A stretch of 64,000 nucleotides of DNA, taken from NCBI GenBank assembly GCA_030158675.1, contig JAOASL010000045.1, positions 41,124 through 105,123 on the forward strand, written 5' to 3'. This document shows positions 38,379 to 46,875 of this stretch, piece after piece. Every line of letters begins with the position of its first letter. The stretch's first letter is position 1. The translations under genes were made by a program, and so were the position numbers. This stretch comes from Burkholderiaceae bacterium (GTDB taxonomy: Bacteria > Pseudomonadota > Gammaproteobacteria > Burkholderiales > Burkholderiaceae_D). The notes under the pieces were generated by a model. That model had not been told where the DNA came from and searched no databases. It saw only the letters and a list, made by a program, of their open reading frames with translations.

Positions 38379-39325
38379 CGACGACCTCCGGTCACTGCCC
38401 GGCGAATACGCGCCCAGGCCGGCGCGACGATGCCGTTCGGCAGGAAGAACAGAATGAAAATCAGCAGCAGGCTGTAAATCATCAGCCGCCATTCACCGAA
38501 GTTGCGCAGGCCCTCGGTCATCAGCGTCAGCAGCAGCGCGCCGCCGACCGGACCAAAGATGGTGCCGATGCCACCCACATACACCATCGTGATCACCGTG
38601 ATCGACGTGACTACCGCGAACAGCTGCGGACTGACCTGCAACTGATAATGCGCATACAACGCGCCGCCGAGGCCGGCGAAGGCTGCGCTGATCACCAGCG
38701 ACATGATCTTGTAGGCCGTAATTGGCAGGCCGGCGGCCAGACAGGTCGCCTCGTCGCCCTTGATTGCGCGCAGGATCAGTCCCCAGCGCGAACGCGCCAG
38801 CCACGACAGCAGCGCGGTGGTCACGCCGAGCGCGCCGAGCACAAACCAGTAGTAGTGCAGCGGATTGCGGATCAGTGGCGTGATGTCCTGTATGCCCTCT
38901 TCGCCGCCGCTGTATTCCCAGAAGATCAGCATCAGCCGCTGCATGATGACGGCGGCCGACAGCATCGCCAGCGCAAAGTAAGGGCCGCGCAATCGCAGCG
39001 TCGGAAAGCCCAGCAGCAACCCGAACGTCATCGCCGCCAGCATGGCCGCCGGCAGGCTCCACCACGGGCCCAGCCCCATCTGCACATTCAGGAAGCCGGC
39101 CGCATAGGCACCGACGCCGATGAATAATGAATGGCCAAAGTTTTCGCGGCCGGTCAGGCCGGACATGAAATCCCAGCTGACCGCCCAGATGCCATAGATC
39201 GCCGCTACCGTCAGCACGCCGATCAGGTAATTGCCGGGAACGGCCAGCGGCAGCCCGGCCAGCGCCGCCAGCAGCACGACGCCGGTGACGCCGCTGGCTT
39301 TGTCGAGTCGTCGAAAGCCCGCCAT
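38375..39325 (-). CDS. livM: Branched-chain amino acid/amide ABC transporter permease LivM-like
   Basis: Inner-membrane permease of 316 residues with about eight to ten hydrophobic segments. The motif G-x-x-G-A-Y-A-A-G and, near the C terminus, G-G-x-G-T-x-x-G-P-V-x-G-A (here G-G-I-G-T-I-F-G-P-V-G-G-A) are the usual LivM/LivH coupling text. The start overlaps the livH stop by ATGA (39323-39327). Confidence 0.9.
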   Translation of the reverse strand: MAGFRRLDKASGVTGVVLLAALAGLPLAVPGNYLIGVLTVAAIYGIWAVSWDFMSGLTGRENFGHSLFIGVGAYAAGFLNVQMGLGPWWSLPAAMLAAMTFGLLLGFPTLRLRGPYFALAMLSAAVIMQRLMLIFWEYSGGEEGIQDITPLIRNPLHYYWFVLGALGVTTALLSWLARSRWGLILRAIKGDEATCLAAGLPITAYKIMSLVISAAFAGLGGALYAHYQLQVSPQLFAVVTSITVITMVYVGGIGTIFGPVGGALLLTLMTEGLRNFGEWRLMIYSLLLIFILFFLPNGIVAPAWARIRRAVTGGRR

Positions 39326-40176
39326 CAGAATGCCGCCCGTTTGCCGAAAATGCCCGCCGGCCGAAACACCAGCATCAACAGAGTCGCCAGCACCGAGACA
39401 ATCTCGGTCCAGCTGGTCGACAGCTCATAGGCGACGATGGTCTCCGCATAGCCGAGCATGAAGGCCGCGAGAATGCTGCCGGGGATCGAGCCGAGCCCGC
39501 CGACGACCACGATCGCGAAGGCCTTCACGATCGGCAGCAGATGCATCGACGGCTGCACCGACAAAAAGGGTCCGGCGAGGATGCCGGCCAGCGCCGCCAG
39601 CGCGGCCGAGATCGCCATCACCAGCGAGAAGATGCGGTCGCTCGGTATGCCCATGTATTTCGCCGCCTGCGGATCCTGCGAGATCGCCAGGATGGCGCTG
39701 CCCAGCCGGGTGCGCTGGATGAACAGGTACAGCGCGCCGATGGCGACCGCTGCCACCAGCAGGGTCAGCAAGCGCTGGCCGGCAACATCGACACCGCCGA
39801 TGCTGAGCTTGGTATCGACAAAGGCCGGCACGTTGCGGTATTCCGATCCGAAGGTCAGGAACAGCGCCTGCTCGACCACCAGCGAGATCGCCAGCGTGAT
39901 CATCAGCACGCCGAGCTGCGAATGGCGCAGTGGCCGGATCAGCACCTTCTCGGCGATCACGCCGAACAGCGCGACGCCGGCAATCGACAGCAGCGCCGCC
40001 AGCCACAGCGGCAGGCCGACGATCGAGGTCAGCACATATGCACCGTACGCCCCCAGCGCATAGAACGAGCCATGTGCCAGGTTCAGCACGCGCGCCACGC
40101 CGAAGATCAGCGTGAAGCCGACCGCGAGCATCGCGTAGATGGCGCTGGTGACAGCGCCGTAGATCAGGATTTCCAC
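39325..40176 (-). CDS. livH: Branched-chain amino acid/amide ABC transporter permease LivH-like
   Basis: Inner-membrane permease of 283 residues, starting at GTG 40176. It has the LivH features L-A-V-G-F-T-L-I-F-G-V-A-R-V-L-N-L-A-H and, near the end, V-V-V-G-G-L-G-S-I-P-G-S. It begins 10 bp after the livK stop. With livM it forms the membrane channel. Confidence 0.9.
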   Translation of the reverse strand: MEILIYGAVTSAIYAMLAVGFTLIFGVARVLNLAHGSFYALGAYGAYVLTSIVGLPLWLAALLSIAGVALFGVIAEKVLIRPLRHSQLGVLMITLAISLVVEQALFLTFGSEYRNVPAFVDTKLSIGGVDVAGQRLLTLLVAAVAIGALYLFIQRTRLGSAILAISQDPQAAKYMGIPSDRIFSLVMAISAALAALAGILAGPFLSVQPSMHLLPIVKAFAIVVVGGLGSIPGSILAAFMLGYAETIVAYELSTSWTEIVSVLATLLMLVFRPAGIFGKRAAF

Positions 40177-40186
40177 GGCCGCGCGC

Positions 40187-41458
40187 TTATTTCTTCATCC
40201 ACGGCGGCAGCATGAAATTGCCGGTACGCAGTTCCTTCGGATACAGCACGACCCGCTCGCCCTTGGCCTGCCATTGCACGAAGATCAGGTTGTTCTTGCC
40301 CTTGCCGACCTCGAGGTCATGGGTGGCATCGAAGGTGATCTCGCCGGCGACACCTTCGTGCCTGGTCTTCTCGAGTTCCTTGATAATTTTCTCGGTGTCC
40401 ATGCTGCCGGCGCGCCGCACTGCGTCCGCATACAGCAGCACCGCGTCGTACGCATAGAAGGCGGTGTACACCGGATAGTTCGGCGAATTCTTCTTGAAGT
40501 TGTCGAAGAACGGAATGGTCTTCTTGGTGATCGGCGCGCGCACCGCAAAATTCACCGCAACCTCGGAGATACACTTGCCACCGATGCGATTGAAGAAGTC
40601 GCCGTCCTGGCTCTTCACGTCGATGCCGCCGTACGGTATCGGCACCTGGGCGTCATGCCACTGCTTGGCCAGCACATCGCTCGAGCCATGCGACAGCACC
40701 ACGATCATGTACTGCGCGCCGCTGGCCTTGACCTTCGCCAGCAGCGGCGAAAAATCCGAGGTCTGGGTGTCGAACAGCTCGGTCATCCGGATGTCGGCGC
40801 CAGCCTCGGTGGCGCCCTTCTTCAGCACCGGCACCAGATCCTGCACCCACTTCGCATTCTCGCCGACAATCGCGATCTTCTTGTAGCCCAGCTCGCCCAT
40901 CACGAAGCCGGAAATATAGTCGACCAGCGCGCGCGCCTGATGCACTGCATTGATCGGGCCGACGCGGAAAATGTACTTGTAATTATCGTAGTCGTTCTTC
41001 ACCTTGGCGGTGATGCTTGGCGACGCGGCGCCAACGCCGAGGTAGATGGTCTTCGATGCGGCAATGTGCGGCAACTGCGCCAGTGTGACGCCGCTGGTAT
41101 AGCCACCGATCAGCACGTCGGCCTTTTCGTCGGCCACCAGCTTCTTGATCGCGCTGATGCCGGTCTCGGGGTTCTCGGTCTCGTCGGCGCTGACGAAGTC
41201 GAACTTGCGGCCAAGCACGCCGCCCTGGCGGTTGACTTCATCGACTGCCATCTTCACCGCAGTCAGCGTGTCACGCCCGACCTGCAACTGCACCGACGTC
41301 GGCACACCGATACGGATCGGCTTGCCCTTGTCCTCGGCGACGCCGGGCAAGGGTGCCAGTAACGCCAGCGACGGCGCCAGCCACGCCAGCAGCGCCAGCG
41401 CGCGACGGCGCGAACGTGAATGAAAAACACCCGGACGATCTGTGACAACGCCTGCCAT
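40187..41458 (-). CDS. livK: ABC transporter substrate-binding protein, LivK/AmiC-type
   Basis: Exported binding protein of 423 residues with a long signal region (about residues 18-42, ending G-V-A). The mature part starts P-I-R-I-G-V-P-T-S, the usual Peripla_BP_6 opening, and has the G-G-Y-T-S-G ligand-side loop. The length is above that of LivJ/LivK and closer to binding proteins for aromatic acids, amides or urea. The adjacent amidase and gamma-glutamyltransferase genes suggest an amide-type ligand, but this is a guess. First gene of the leftward operon. Confidence 0.87.
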   Translation of the reverse strand: MAGVVTDRPGVFHSRSRRRALALLAWLAPSLALLAPLPGVAEDKGKPIRIGVPTSVQLQVGRDTLTAVKMAVDEVNRQGGVLGRKFDFVSADETENPETGISAIKKLVADEKADVLIGGYTSGVTLAQLPHIAASKTIYLGVGAASPSITAKVKNDYDNYKYIFRVGPINAVHQARALVDYISGFVMGELGYKKIAIVGENAKWVQDLVPVLKKGATEAGADIRMTELFDTQTSDFSPLLAKVKASGAQYMIVVLSHGSSDVLAKQWHDAQVPIPYGGIDVKSQDGDFFNRIGGKCISEVAVNFAVRAPITKKTIPFFDNFKKNSPNYPVYTAFYAYDAVLLYADAVRRAGSMDTEKIIKELEKTRHEGVAGEITFDATHDLEVGKGKNNLIFVQWQAKGERVVLYPKELRTGNFMLPPWMKK

Positions 41459-41758
41459 GCGGCCTCCCCTTTGAGGATCTGCCGGCGCGCGGTTGCGGCC
41501 GGCCTGTCATTTGCCCATGCTGCCTGTTGCTGTTACCTGTGCTCGCTGTGATGCGGGCCGTAATGCTGCCTGTGTGCCGATAGTGCCTGTATTTTTATAT
41601 CTCTATATTTTTTGTTTCGGAATTTTTTCCGATATGTCTTTTATTACCTTGCCGCCGATGCTAGCGCAGCCTGCGATCCTTGCAGCTTTCCTTTTTCTGA
41701 AACCCGCCGTTCAGCCAGCCGCGCGCACTCCGTGGGATGCGGCAGCGCACTGGCAGCC
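41459..41758. promoter_or_regulatory. Control region upstream of the liv operon
   Basis: This 300-bp gap has no gene I can support. It should hold the promoter of the leftward livKHMGF operon. AT-rich runs lie at 41580-41640, with a short perfect dyad TCGGAA-TTTT-TTCCGA (41617-41632) about 160 bp from the livK start. The run of T/A around 41590-41610 might form the promoter, but no consensus hexamer pair is convincing. Confidence 0.4.
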
Positions 41759-42076
41759 TCACAGAGGGAAAAACCCGGCCGGCCGCGCCAGTTTGTTGTG
41801 CTGCACCTCGAGCGCGCCGAGCGCTGCGCTTTTTTCGATATAGCTGAGCCATTCCGGATCGGCCCACATTGCGGCACGTTTGCGCTCGCGGTCGGCGGCG
41901 CTCTCATAACACCAGATGTGCGTGTATTCACACGGATTGCCGGTCTCGGTGAGCGCAAACAGCAGCGGCTGCCCGAGATGGCGCACCTGCGGCTCCTTGC
42001 CGCATTGTTCGTACAGCGCAAGATGCGCGTTCAGCGTGCCGGGCCGGCAAGCATAGGTCCGGATGTCGAGCAGCAT
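41759..42076 (-). CDS. NIPSNAP-family protein
   Basis: A 105-residue protein opening D-I-R-T-Y-A-C-R-P-G-T-L, the usual first strand of the ferredoxin-like NIPSNAP fold, with H-I-W-C-Y-E-S in the middle. NIPSNAP domains occur as orphan stress or small-molecule-handling proteins next to catabolic genes. It is 36 bp from the SDR gene (42113) in the same direction. No reaction is known. Confidence 0.8.
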   Translation of the reverse strand: MLLDIRTYACRPGTLNAHLALYEQCGKEPQVRHLGQPLLFALTETGNPCEYTHIWCYESAADRERKRAAMWADPEWLSYIEKSAALGALEVQHNKLARPAGFFPL

Positions 42077-42112
42077 CGGTGTCTCCTGTCAGAAGCAGTT
42101 CGTGGAAGGTGG

Positions 42113-42847
42113 TCAGATCGTCATGCCGCCGTCGATCGAATACACATTCCCGGTGGTGAAGGTCGATTCGTCGGACGACAGGAACACCACCAGCGGCGCG
42201 ATCTCCTCGGGCTTGGCCAGCCGCCCCATCGGCTGGCGCGCGACGAACTGCTTGCGCGCCTCGATTGGATCGTCATACGCATTGATACGGTCGCCCAGCG
42301 ACGGCGTATCGACGGTGCCGGGACAGATGGCGTTGCAACGTATGCCGCGACCCACATAGTCGGCGGCGACCGACTTGGTCAGGCCGATCACGGCCGCCTT
42401 GCTGACGCCGTAAACACAGCGATTCGGCAGGCCGCGCACGCTGGAGGCGACGCTGGCCATATTGATGATCGAGCCACGGCTGCGGTCCAGCATCGCCGGC
42501 AGCAAGGCCTGGATCATCCAGAAATGCGACTGCACATTAAGCGACATCGCGAACGCGAAGTCGTCATCGGTGGCCTCGAGAATGGTGCCGGCATGGACAT
42601 AACCGGCGCAGTTGAACAGCGCATCGACTGCGCCGACGGTCTCGGCGATTCCCTGAATGGCGTCCTTGTCGCGCACGTCCAGCACGGCGGTGCGGATGTT
42701 CGGCGTTCCCTCAATCTGCCGCAGCAGCGTGGAATTCAGGTCGGTGGCCCAGACGGTGGCGCCTTCGGCTGCCATCGCCAGCGCGGCCGCGCGGCCGATT
42801 CCCTGCCCGGCAGCCGTCACGAGCACGACCTTGTCCTTCAGGCGCAT
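42113..42847 (-). CDS. SDR dehydrogenase, 2-keto-3-deoxy-L-fuconate/BDH2-like
   Basis: Classical SDR of 244 residues from ATG 42847. Coenzyme motif T-A-A-G-Q-G-I-G, N-C-A-G-Y, catalytic S (A-S-V-A-S-S) and Y-G-V-S-K. It resembles the human BDH2/DHRS6 and bacterial 2-keto-3-deoxy-L-fuconate dehydrogenase branch. This would fit the sugar-acid dehydratase at 27685, though the two are 13 kb apart. A hydroxy-acid role is an alternative. Confidence 0.8.
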   Translation of the reverse strand: MRLKDKVVLVTAAGQGIGRAAALAMAAEGATVWATDLNSTLLRQIEGTPNIRTAVLDVRDKDAIQGIAETVGAVDALFNCAGYVHAGTILEATDDDFAFAMSLNVQSHFWMIQALLPAMLDRSRGSIINMASVASSVRGLPNRCVYGVSKAAVIGLTKSVAADYVGRGIRCNAICPGTVDTPSLGDRINAYDDPIEARKQFVARQPMGRLAKPEEIAPLVVFLSSDESTFTTGNVYSIDGGMTI

Positions 42848-43085
42848 CTTGTCTCCCCGATAGTTCGTTATTTTTCTGGTGGTCGCGTCAGATGTCCGCG
42901 CCGTCGGCAAAGTTGAACGAGCCGGCGATGTTTGTCAATTGTGCAGCGCGGTCGACGAAAGGGAGCGTTCGGCTCAGGCAAAGTCGCTTCACGTTCGGGC
43001 GGCAGTCAAGTAAAGTGACACCCGCCGGAATTTCTGGCGCAAAAATACAAAAACACCATCATCCATCTGATCTGAGGCAATACAC

Positions 43086-43499
43086 ATGAGACACCTGCTG
43101 CTGGGCTTAGCGCTCACCTGCTCGCTGAGCGCCAACGCTGCCAATATCTTCCAGATCTCGCCGGACGCGACCAATCCGAAATTCGAGCAGTGCCGTTTCC
43201 AGGCTTACGAAAAAGGCGCGAAGCTGATCAGCATCTACATGCAGTCACAGCTGTCGACCAAGTACCTCAGCGAGTGCAACCCCGAATTCCTGAAGGACGT
43301 CGAGGACGCGCAACGCAAGCAAACGCTGATGCCGCCGGCAATCGAGGCGCAAGTCGATTCCTGCTATTCGGCCGAGGATGTCACCTTCATCAAGACAACG
43401 ATCACGAAGCTGCTGAGCGACATTCCAACGTTCTGCGAATCGAAGAACGTGAGCGAGGCGATGAATGACTGGGTCACGAAGCTGAACGCGGAAAAATAA
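43086..43499 (+). CDS. Small exported protein of unknown function
   Basis: A 137-residue protein with a clear signal peptide (M-R-H-L-L-L-G-L-A-L, ending A-N-A). The mature part contains four cysteines (E-Q-C-R, S-E-C-N, D-S-C-Y, T-F-C-E), so two disulfides are possible, and a helical C-terminal half. I recognise no named family. It precedes the acyltransferase gene by about 65 bp, and the two may be co-transcribed, but nothing ties their functions. Confidence 0.72.
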   Translation: MRHLLLGLALTCSLSANAANIFQISPDATNPKFEQCRFQAYEKGAKLISIYMQSQLSTKYLSECNPEFLKDVEDAQRKQTLMPPAIEAQVDSCYSAEDVTFIKTTITKLLSDIPTFCESKNVSEAMNDWVTKLNAEK

Positions 43500-43566
43500 A
43501 CTCCTCTGTCCCGCCACCGGGATCCCCTGAATCCACAAGGCGGCCGTGGCACGGTCGCCGGGCACG

Positions 43567-45570
43567 ATGATCTACAGACGTGATGTCGATGGCCTGCGTG
43601 CCATCGCGGTGATCCCGGTGATGTTGTTCCATGCCGGCCTGCCGGTTTTCCCGGGCGGCTTCGTCGGCGTCGATGTCTTCTTTGTCATCAGCGGCTACCT
43701 GATCGGCAGCCTGATCTGGCAAGATCTGCAGCAAGGCCGCTTCACGCTGGCCGGTTTTTACGAGCGGCGCATCCGCCGCATCGTGCCGGCGCTGACGGTG
43801 GTGATGCTGGCCTGCGTGCCGGCGGCCTGGGTACTGATGCCCCCGGCCGACCTGAAGGATTTCGCCGAAAGCGCCGCGTCGGTGCCGCTGTTCCTGTCGA
43901 ACCTGCTGTTCTGGAGCGAGAGCGGTTATTTCGACACCGCCGCCGAGCATAAGCCCCTGCTGCACACCTGGAGCCTGGCGGTCGAAGAACAGTTCTATCT
44001 GCTATTCCCGTTATTGCTGGCCTGGGTCAGCCGGCACCGCCGCATCGGACGCTGGCTGCTCGCGGCGCTCGGGATCGGAAGTCTCGCGCTGGCGCAGTGG
44101 CAACTGCGCCAGCAGCCGGATGCGGCGTTCTACCTGCTGCCAGCACGCTTCTGGGAATTGCTGGCCGGCGTGCTGGCCGCGTTCCTGCTGCAGGAACGTG
44201 CCGAGTTTGCCACGCCGCCACTGCGGCAGACCGGTGCCGCCGCCGGCTTGCTGATGATCGTTGCCGCCGCGCTGTGCTTCGGCCAGGACACGCCCTTTCC
44301 CGGCCTGACGGCGCTGCTGCCGGTCGCAGGCAGCGTGCTGGTGATCCTGTGCGCGCGCCCGGACAACCTGACCGGACGCCTGCTGGGCAGCCGCGCGCTG
44401 GTCGGCATCGGCCTGATCAGCTACAGCGCCTACCTGTGGCATCAGCCGCTGCTGGCCTTCAGCCGCTATCGTGAACATGCGGCCAGCAGCGAAGCCGTCG
44501 GCGCGCTGCTGGTGGCGCTCAGCCTGGCGCTGGCCTGGCTCTCCTGGCGCTTCGTCGAGCGGCCATTCCGCACGCGCGGCCTGATCGCGACGACAACTGT
44601 GCTGTGGCTGGCGCTGGTAGCCGGCATCGGCTTCATTGCGTTCGGCGTCGCCGGCCATCTGTACGACGGCTTCGCGCCGCAGCGCGTCAGTGCCGCCACG
44701 CAGCAGCTGCTGGCCAGTGCCACCAAACATCCGAAAACCAAAGCCTGCTCGACCCAGGGCTGGAACTACCGCAAGCCGGCGCACGCCTGCGTACTTGGCA
44801 ATGGCAATGGCAATGGCAATGGCAGCGGCACGCCGGAAGTGGCGGTGGTCGGCGACAGCCACGCCAACATGCTGTCGTATCCGCTGGCCGACGTGCTGAA
44901 TCCGATGGGAATCTCCGTGCGCCAGCTGAGCTTCGGCGGCTGCGCGCCGACACTCGGCGCGCCGGACGGCAGCGCGTGCGCGGCCTGGACACAGGAAGTG
45001 GTGGACTATCTGAAATCACGGCGCGACATTGGCACAGTGGTGATTGCCTACCGGCTGTACACGCACCTGCACGGCGGCCATGTGAACGCCTATCCGGGCC
45101 AGCCGACCGCCATTGACGAGCGCACCCGCGATCGCCGCTGGCAAGCCTGGGTCAGGCTGATCCGCGAACTTGATGCGGCGGGCAAGCAGGTCATCGTGCT
45201 GCATCAGGTGCCGGAAGTGCGGCGCCGGATCGACGACCTGATCTTCACCGCCGCCGACCCGGCACGACCGCTGGTCAGCGTCAGCCGTTCCTGGTGGGAG
45301 GCTCGCCGCAGCTACGCGCTGCGCCGGCAAAACGAACTGCCGGCGAGCGTGCTACAGGTCGATCCGACCGGACTATTCTGCGATACGGACAACTGCCACG
45401 CGAGCGGCAACGGGCTGGCCTATTACTTCGACCACAACCATCTGTCGGCGACCGGCGCGGCCATGCTGGCTTCGCTGATCGGCGACTGCGCGCGCACGCA
45501 TGGCTTCCTGCCCAGCAGCGCCGCTGCGACACAACCGGGACATTGCGCGCCATCGGCCATGCCGGAGTGA
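43567..45570 (+). CDS. Acyltransferase-3 membrane protein fused to an SGNH domain (OafA/WecH-type)
   Basis: Bifunctional 667-residue protein from ATG 43567. The N-terminal half has about ten membrane helices of acyltransferase-3, with the D-V-D-G-L-R-A-I-A-V motif and H-T-W-S-L-A-V-E-E-Q-F-Y (about residue 142). The C-terminal half is an extracytoplasmic SGNH/GDSL-like domain beginning V-V-G-D-S-H-A, followed by D-H-N-H-L near the end (catalytic His). It would move acetyl or acyl groups onto surface glycans such as O-antigen. A Gly-Asn repeat links the two halves. Confidence 0.88.
   Translation: MIYRRDVDGLRAIAVIPVMLFHAGLPVFPGGFVGVDVFFVISGYLIGSLIWQDLQQGRFTLAGFYERRIRRIVPALTVVMLACVPAAWVLMPPADLKDFAESAASVPLFLSNLLFWSESGYFDTAAEHKPLLHTWSLAVEEQFYLLFPLLLAWVSRHRRIGRWLLAALGIGSLALAQWQLRQQPDAAFYLLPARFWELLAGVLAAFLLQERAEFATPPLRQTGAAAGLLMIVAAALCFGQDTPFPGLTALLPVAGSVLVILCARPDNLTGRLLGSRALVGIGLISYSAYLWHQPLLAFSRYREHAASSEAVGALLVALSLALAWLSWRFVERPFRTRGLIATTTVLWLALVAGIGFIAFGVAGHLYDGFAPQRVSAATQQLLASATKHPKTKACSTQGWNYRKPAHACVLGNGNGNGNGSGTPEVAVVGDSHANMLSYPLADVLNPMGISVRQLSFGGCAPTLGAPDGSACAAWTQEVVDYLKSRRDIGTVVIAYRLYTHLHGGHVNAYPGQPTAIDERTRDRRWQAWVRLIRELDAAGKQVIVLHQVPEVRRRIDDLIFTAADPARPLVSVSRSWWEARRSYALRRQNELPASVLQVDPTGLFCDTDNCHASGNGLAYYFDHNHLSATGAAMLASLIGDCARTHGFLPSSAAATQPGHCAPSAMPE
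44797..44826 (+). repeat. Hexanucleotide tandem repeat GGCAAT in the acyltransferase linker
   Basis: Four exact GGCAAT units (44797-44820) are followed by a GGCAGC variant. They encode G-N-G-N-G-N-G-N-G-S just before the SGNH domain. Because the unit is six bases, copy-number changes would keep the frame and only change linker length. Confidence 0.85.
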
Positions 45571-45655
45571 ACAACGCAGCGGCGCCGGTAGCCGCTGCGC
45601 CTTGAAGACACAAGTATCAGACGTTCATTGAGAGGCGCTGCTGAGGGGCCCTTAT

Positions 45656-46615
45656 TCAGCCACCGGCCGCCTTGCGGCGATGCACCGCAAATTTCATCAA
45701 CTGGTCATCGCGCCAGCTGCGGCGCTCGTTCAGCTGCGAAGCCTGCAGCTTTTCGCGGCGCTGTCCTTCGACTTCAGCGATCAGCTGCGCGTCCCACGGA
45801 CGCTGCTGGTCGCGCGACGCGGCGATACGGTGAAACAGCGGACCGAAGCGCACGGCATAGTCGGCCACACCGTTCGGCGCGTTCAGGTCGATCGTCTCGA
45901 ACGGCCCCATGAACGACCAGCGCCAGCCGAGGCCGTCGCGGATCGTCTTGTCGATATCATCGGCGCTGGCCACGCCGTCGGCGACCATCGTCCATGCCTC
46001 GCGCAGCAGCACCGCCTGCAGCCGGTTCAGGATGAAGCCTTCGATTTCCTTGTTGACGCGCACGACCGACTGGCCGACTGCTTCCATCAGCTGGTGCGTC
46101 CAGTCGATGGTGGATGGCGCAGTCTGCGGCGAACCGACCAGCTCGACAATGGGCACCAGATAAGGCGGGTTGACCGGATGCGCGACCAGCACGCGCGGCG
46201 AGATCGCCAGGTTCAGCGCAAAGTCGGATGCCGGGAAGCCGGAGGTCGAACTGCCGACGATCAGATCAGCAAATCCGAGCGCATCGATCTCTTCCATCAG
46301 CTGCCGCTTGATGTCGACCTGCTCCAGCACCGACTCCTGCGCATAGGCCGCACCGTCCAGGGCGTCACGCAGGCTGTGCGCAACGCTGATGCGCGCACGA
46401 ATCACGTCGGCCGGCTCGGGCAGCAAACCGTAGGCGTCGAGCTGGGCGAGCTGCTGCGCGACCAGCGCCGGCGCACTCTCCAGCACCTGCGGCGCACGAT
46501 CGTACATTCGGACCGGCAGACCGGCGCGCGCGAACACGATGGCCCAGCCCGCGCCAACCAGACCGGCGCCGATTACGGCCACCGGCCTGCCGCCGGTCAG
46601 ATCAGTTACTTTCAT
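45656..46615 (-). CDS. 3-hydroxyacyl-CoA dehydrogenase-family protein, L-carnitine dehydrogenase/lambda-crystallin-like
   Basis: NAD-dependent dehydrogenase of 319 residues with the N-terminal motif V-I-G-A-G-L-V-G-A-G-W-A and the H-P-V-N-P-P-Y substrate strand (catalytic His). The length and the S-S-T-S-G-F-P-A-S text match the L-carnitine dehydrogenase/lambda-crystallin branch more than FadB-type enzymes. It is divergent from the BKACE gene 260 bp away. In carnitine catabolism such a dehydrogenase makes 3-dehydrocarnitine, which a BKACE then cleaves with acetyl-CoA. Confidence 0.82.
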   Translation of the reverse strand: MKVTDLTGGRPVAVIGAGLVGAGWAIVFARAGLPVRMYDRAPQVLESAPALVAQQLAQLDAYGLLPEPADVIRARISVAHSLRDALDGAAYAQESVLEQVDIKRQLMEEIDALGFADLIVGSSTSGFPASDFALNLAISPRVLVAHPVNPPYLVPIVELVGSPQTAPSTIDWTHQLMEAVGQSVVRVNKEIEGFILNRLQAVLLREAWTMVADGVASADDIDKTIRDGLGWRWSFMGPFETIDLNAPNGVADYAVRFGPLFHRIAASRDQQRPWDAQLIAEVEGQRREKLQASQLNERRSWRDDQLMKFAVHRRKAAGG

Positions 46616-46875
46616 GATGTCTCCTCATCTTTGTTTTGGTAATGGAATAAATACTGAAAAAGCGCGCAATGAAACGTCAAACCGGAACATAAAACCGAAA
46701 CAACCTTGCCTGGCGCGGCACGGCCGCATGACCGCCAGCCGGGGACGCGCTAGTGTGCGTCGCAGCGGCTGCGACCTGCATTCGCTTTCCACGAACCCGC
46801 GATTCCAATTGCCAAAACATGCTCAACTCAAAACGGGACACACTTTCGCCTGACCAAAAAAGACCAGGAGACCCT
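46616..46875. other. Intergenic region between the dehydrogenase and BKACE genes
   Basis: These 260 bp must carry divergent promoters for the two genes. I found no consensus promoter pair or clear dyad; a GGAG ribosome site lies just before ATG 46876. Confidence 0.3.
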
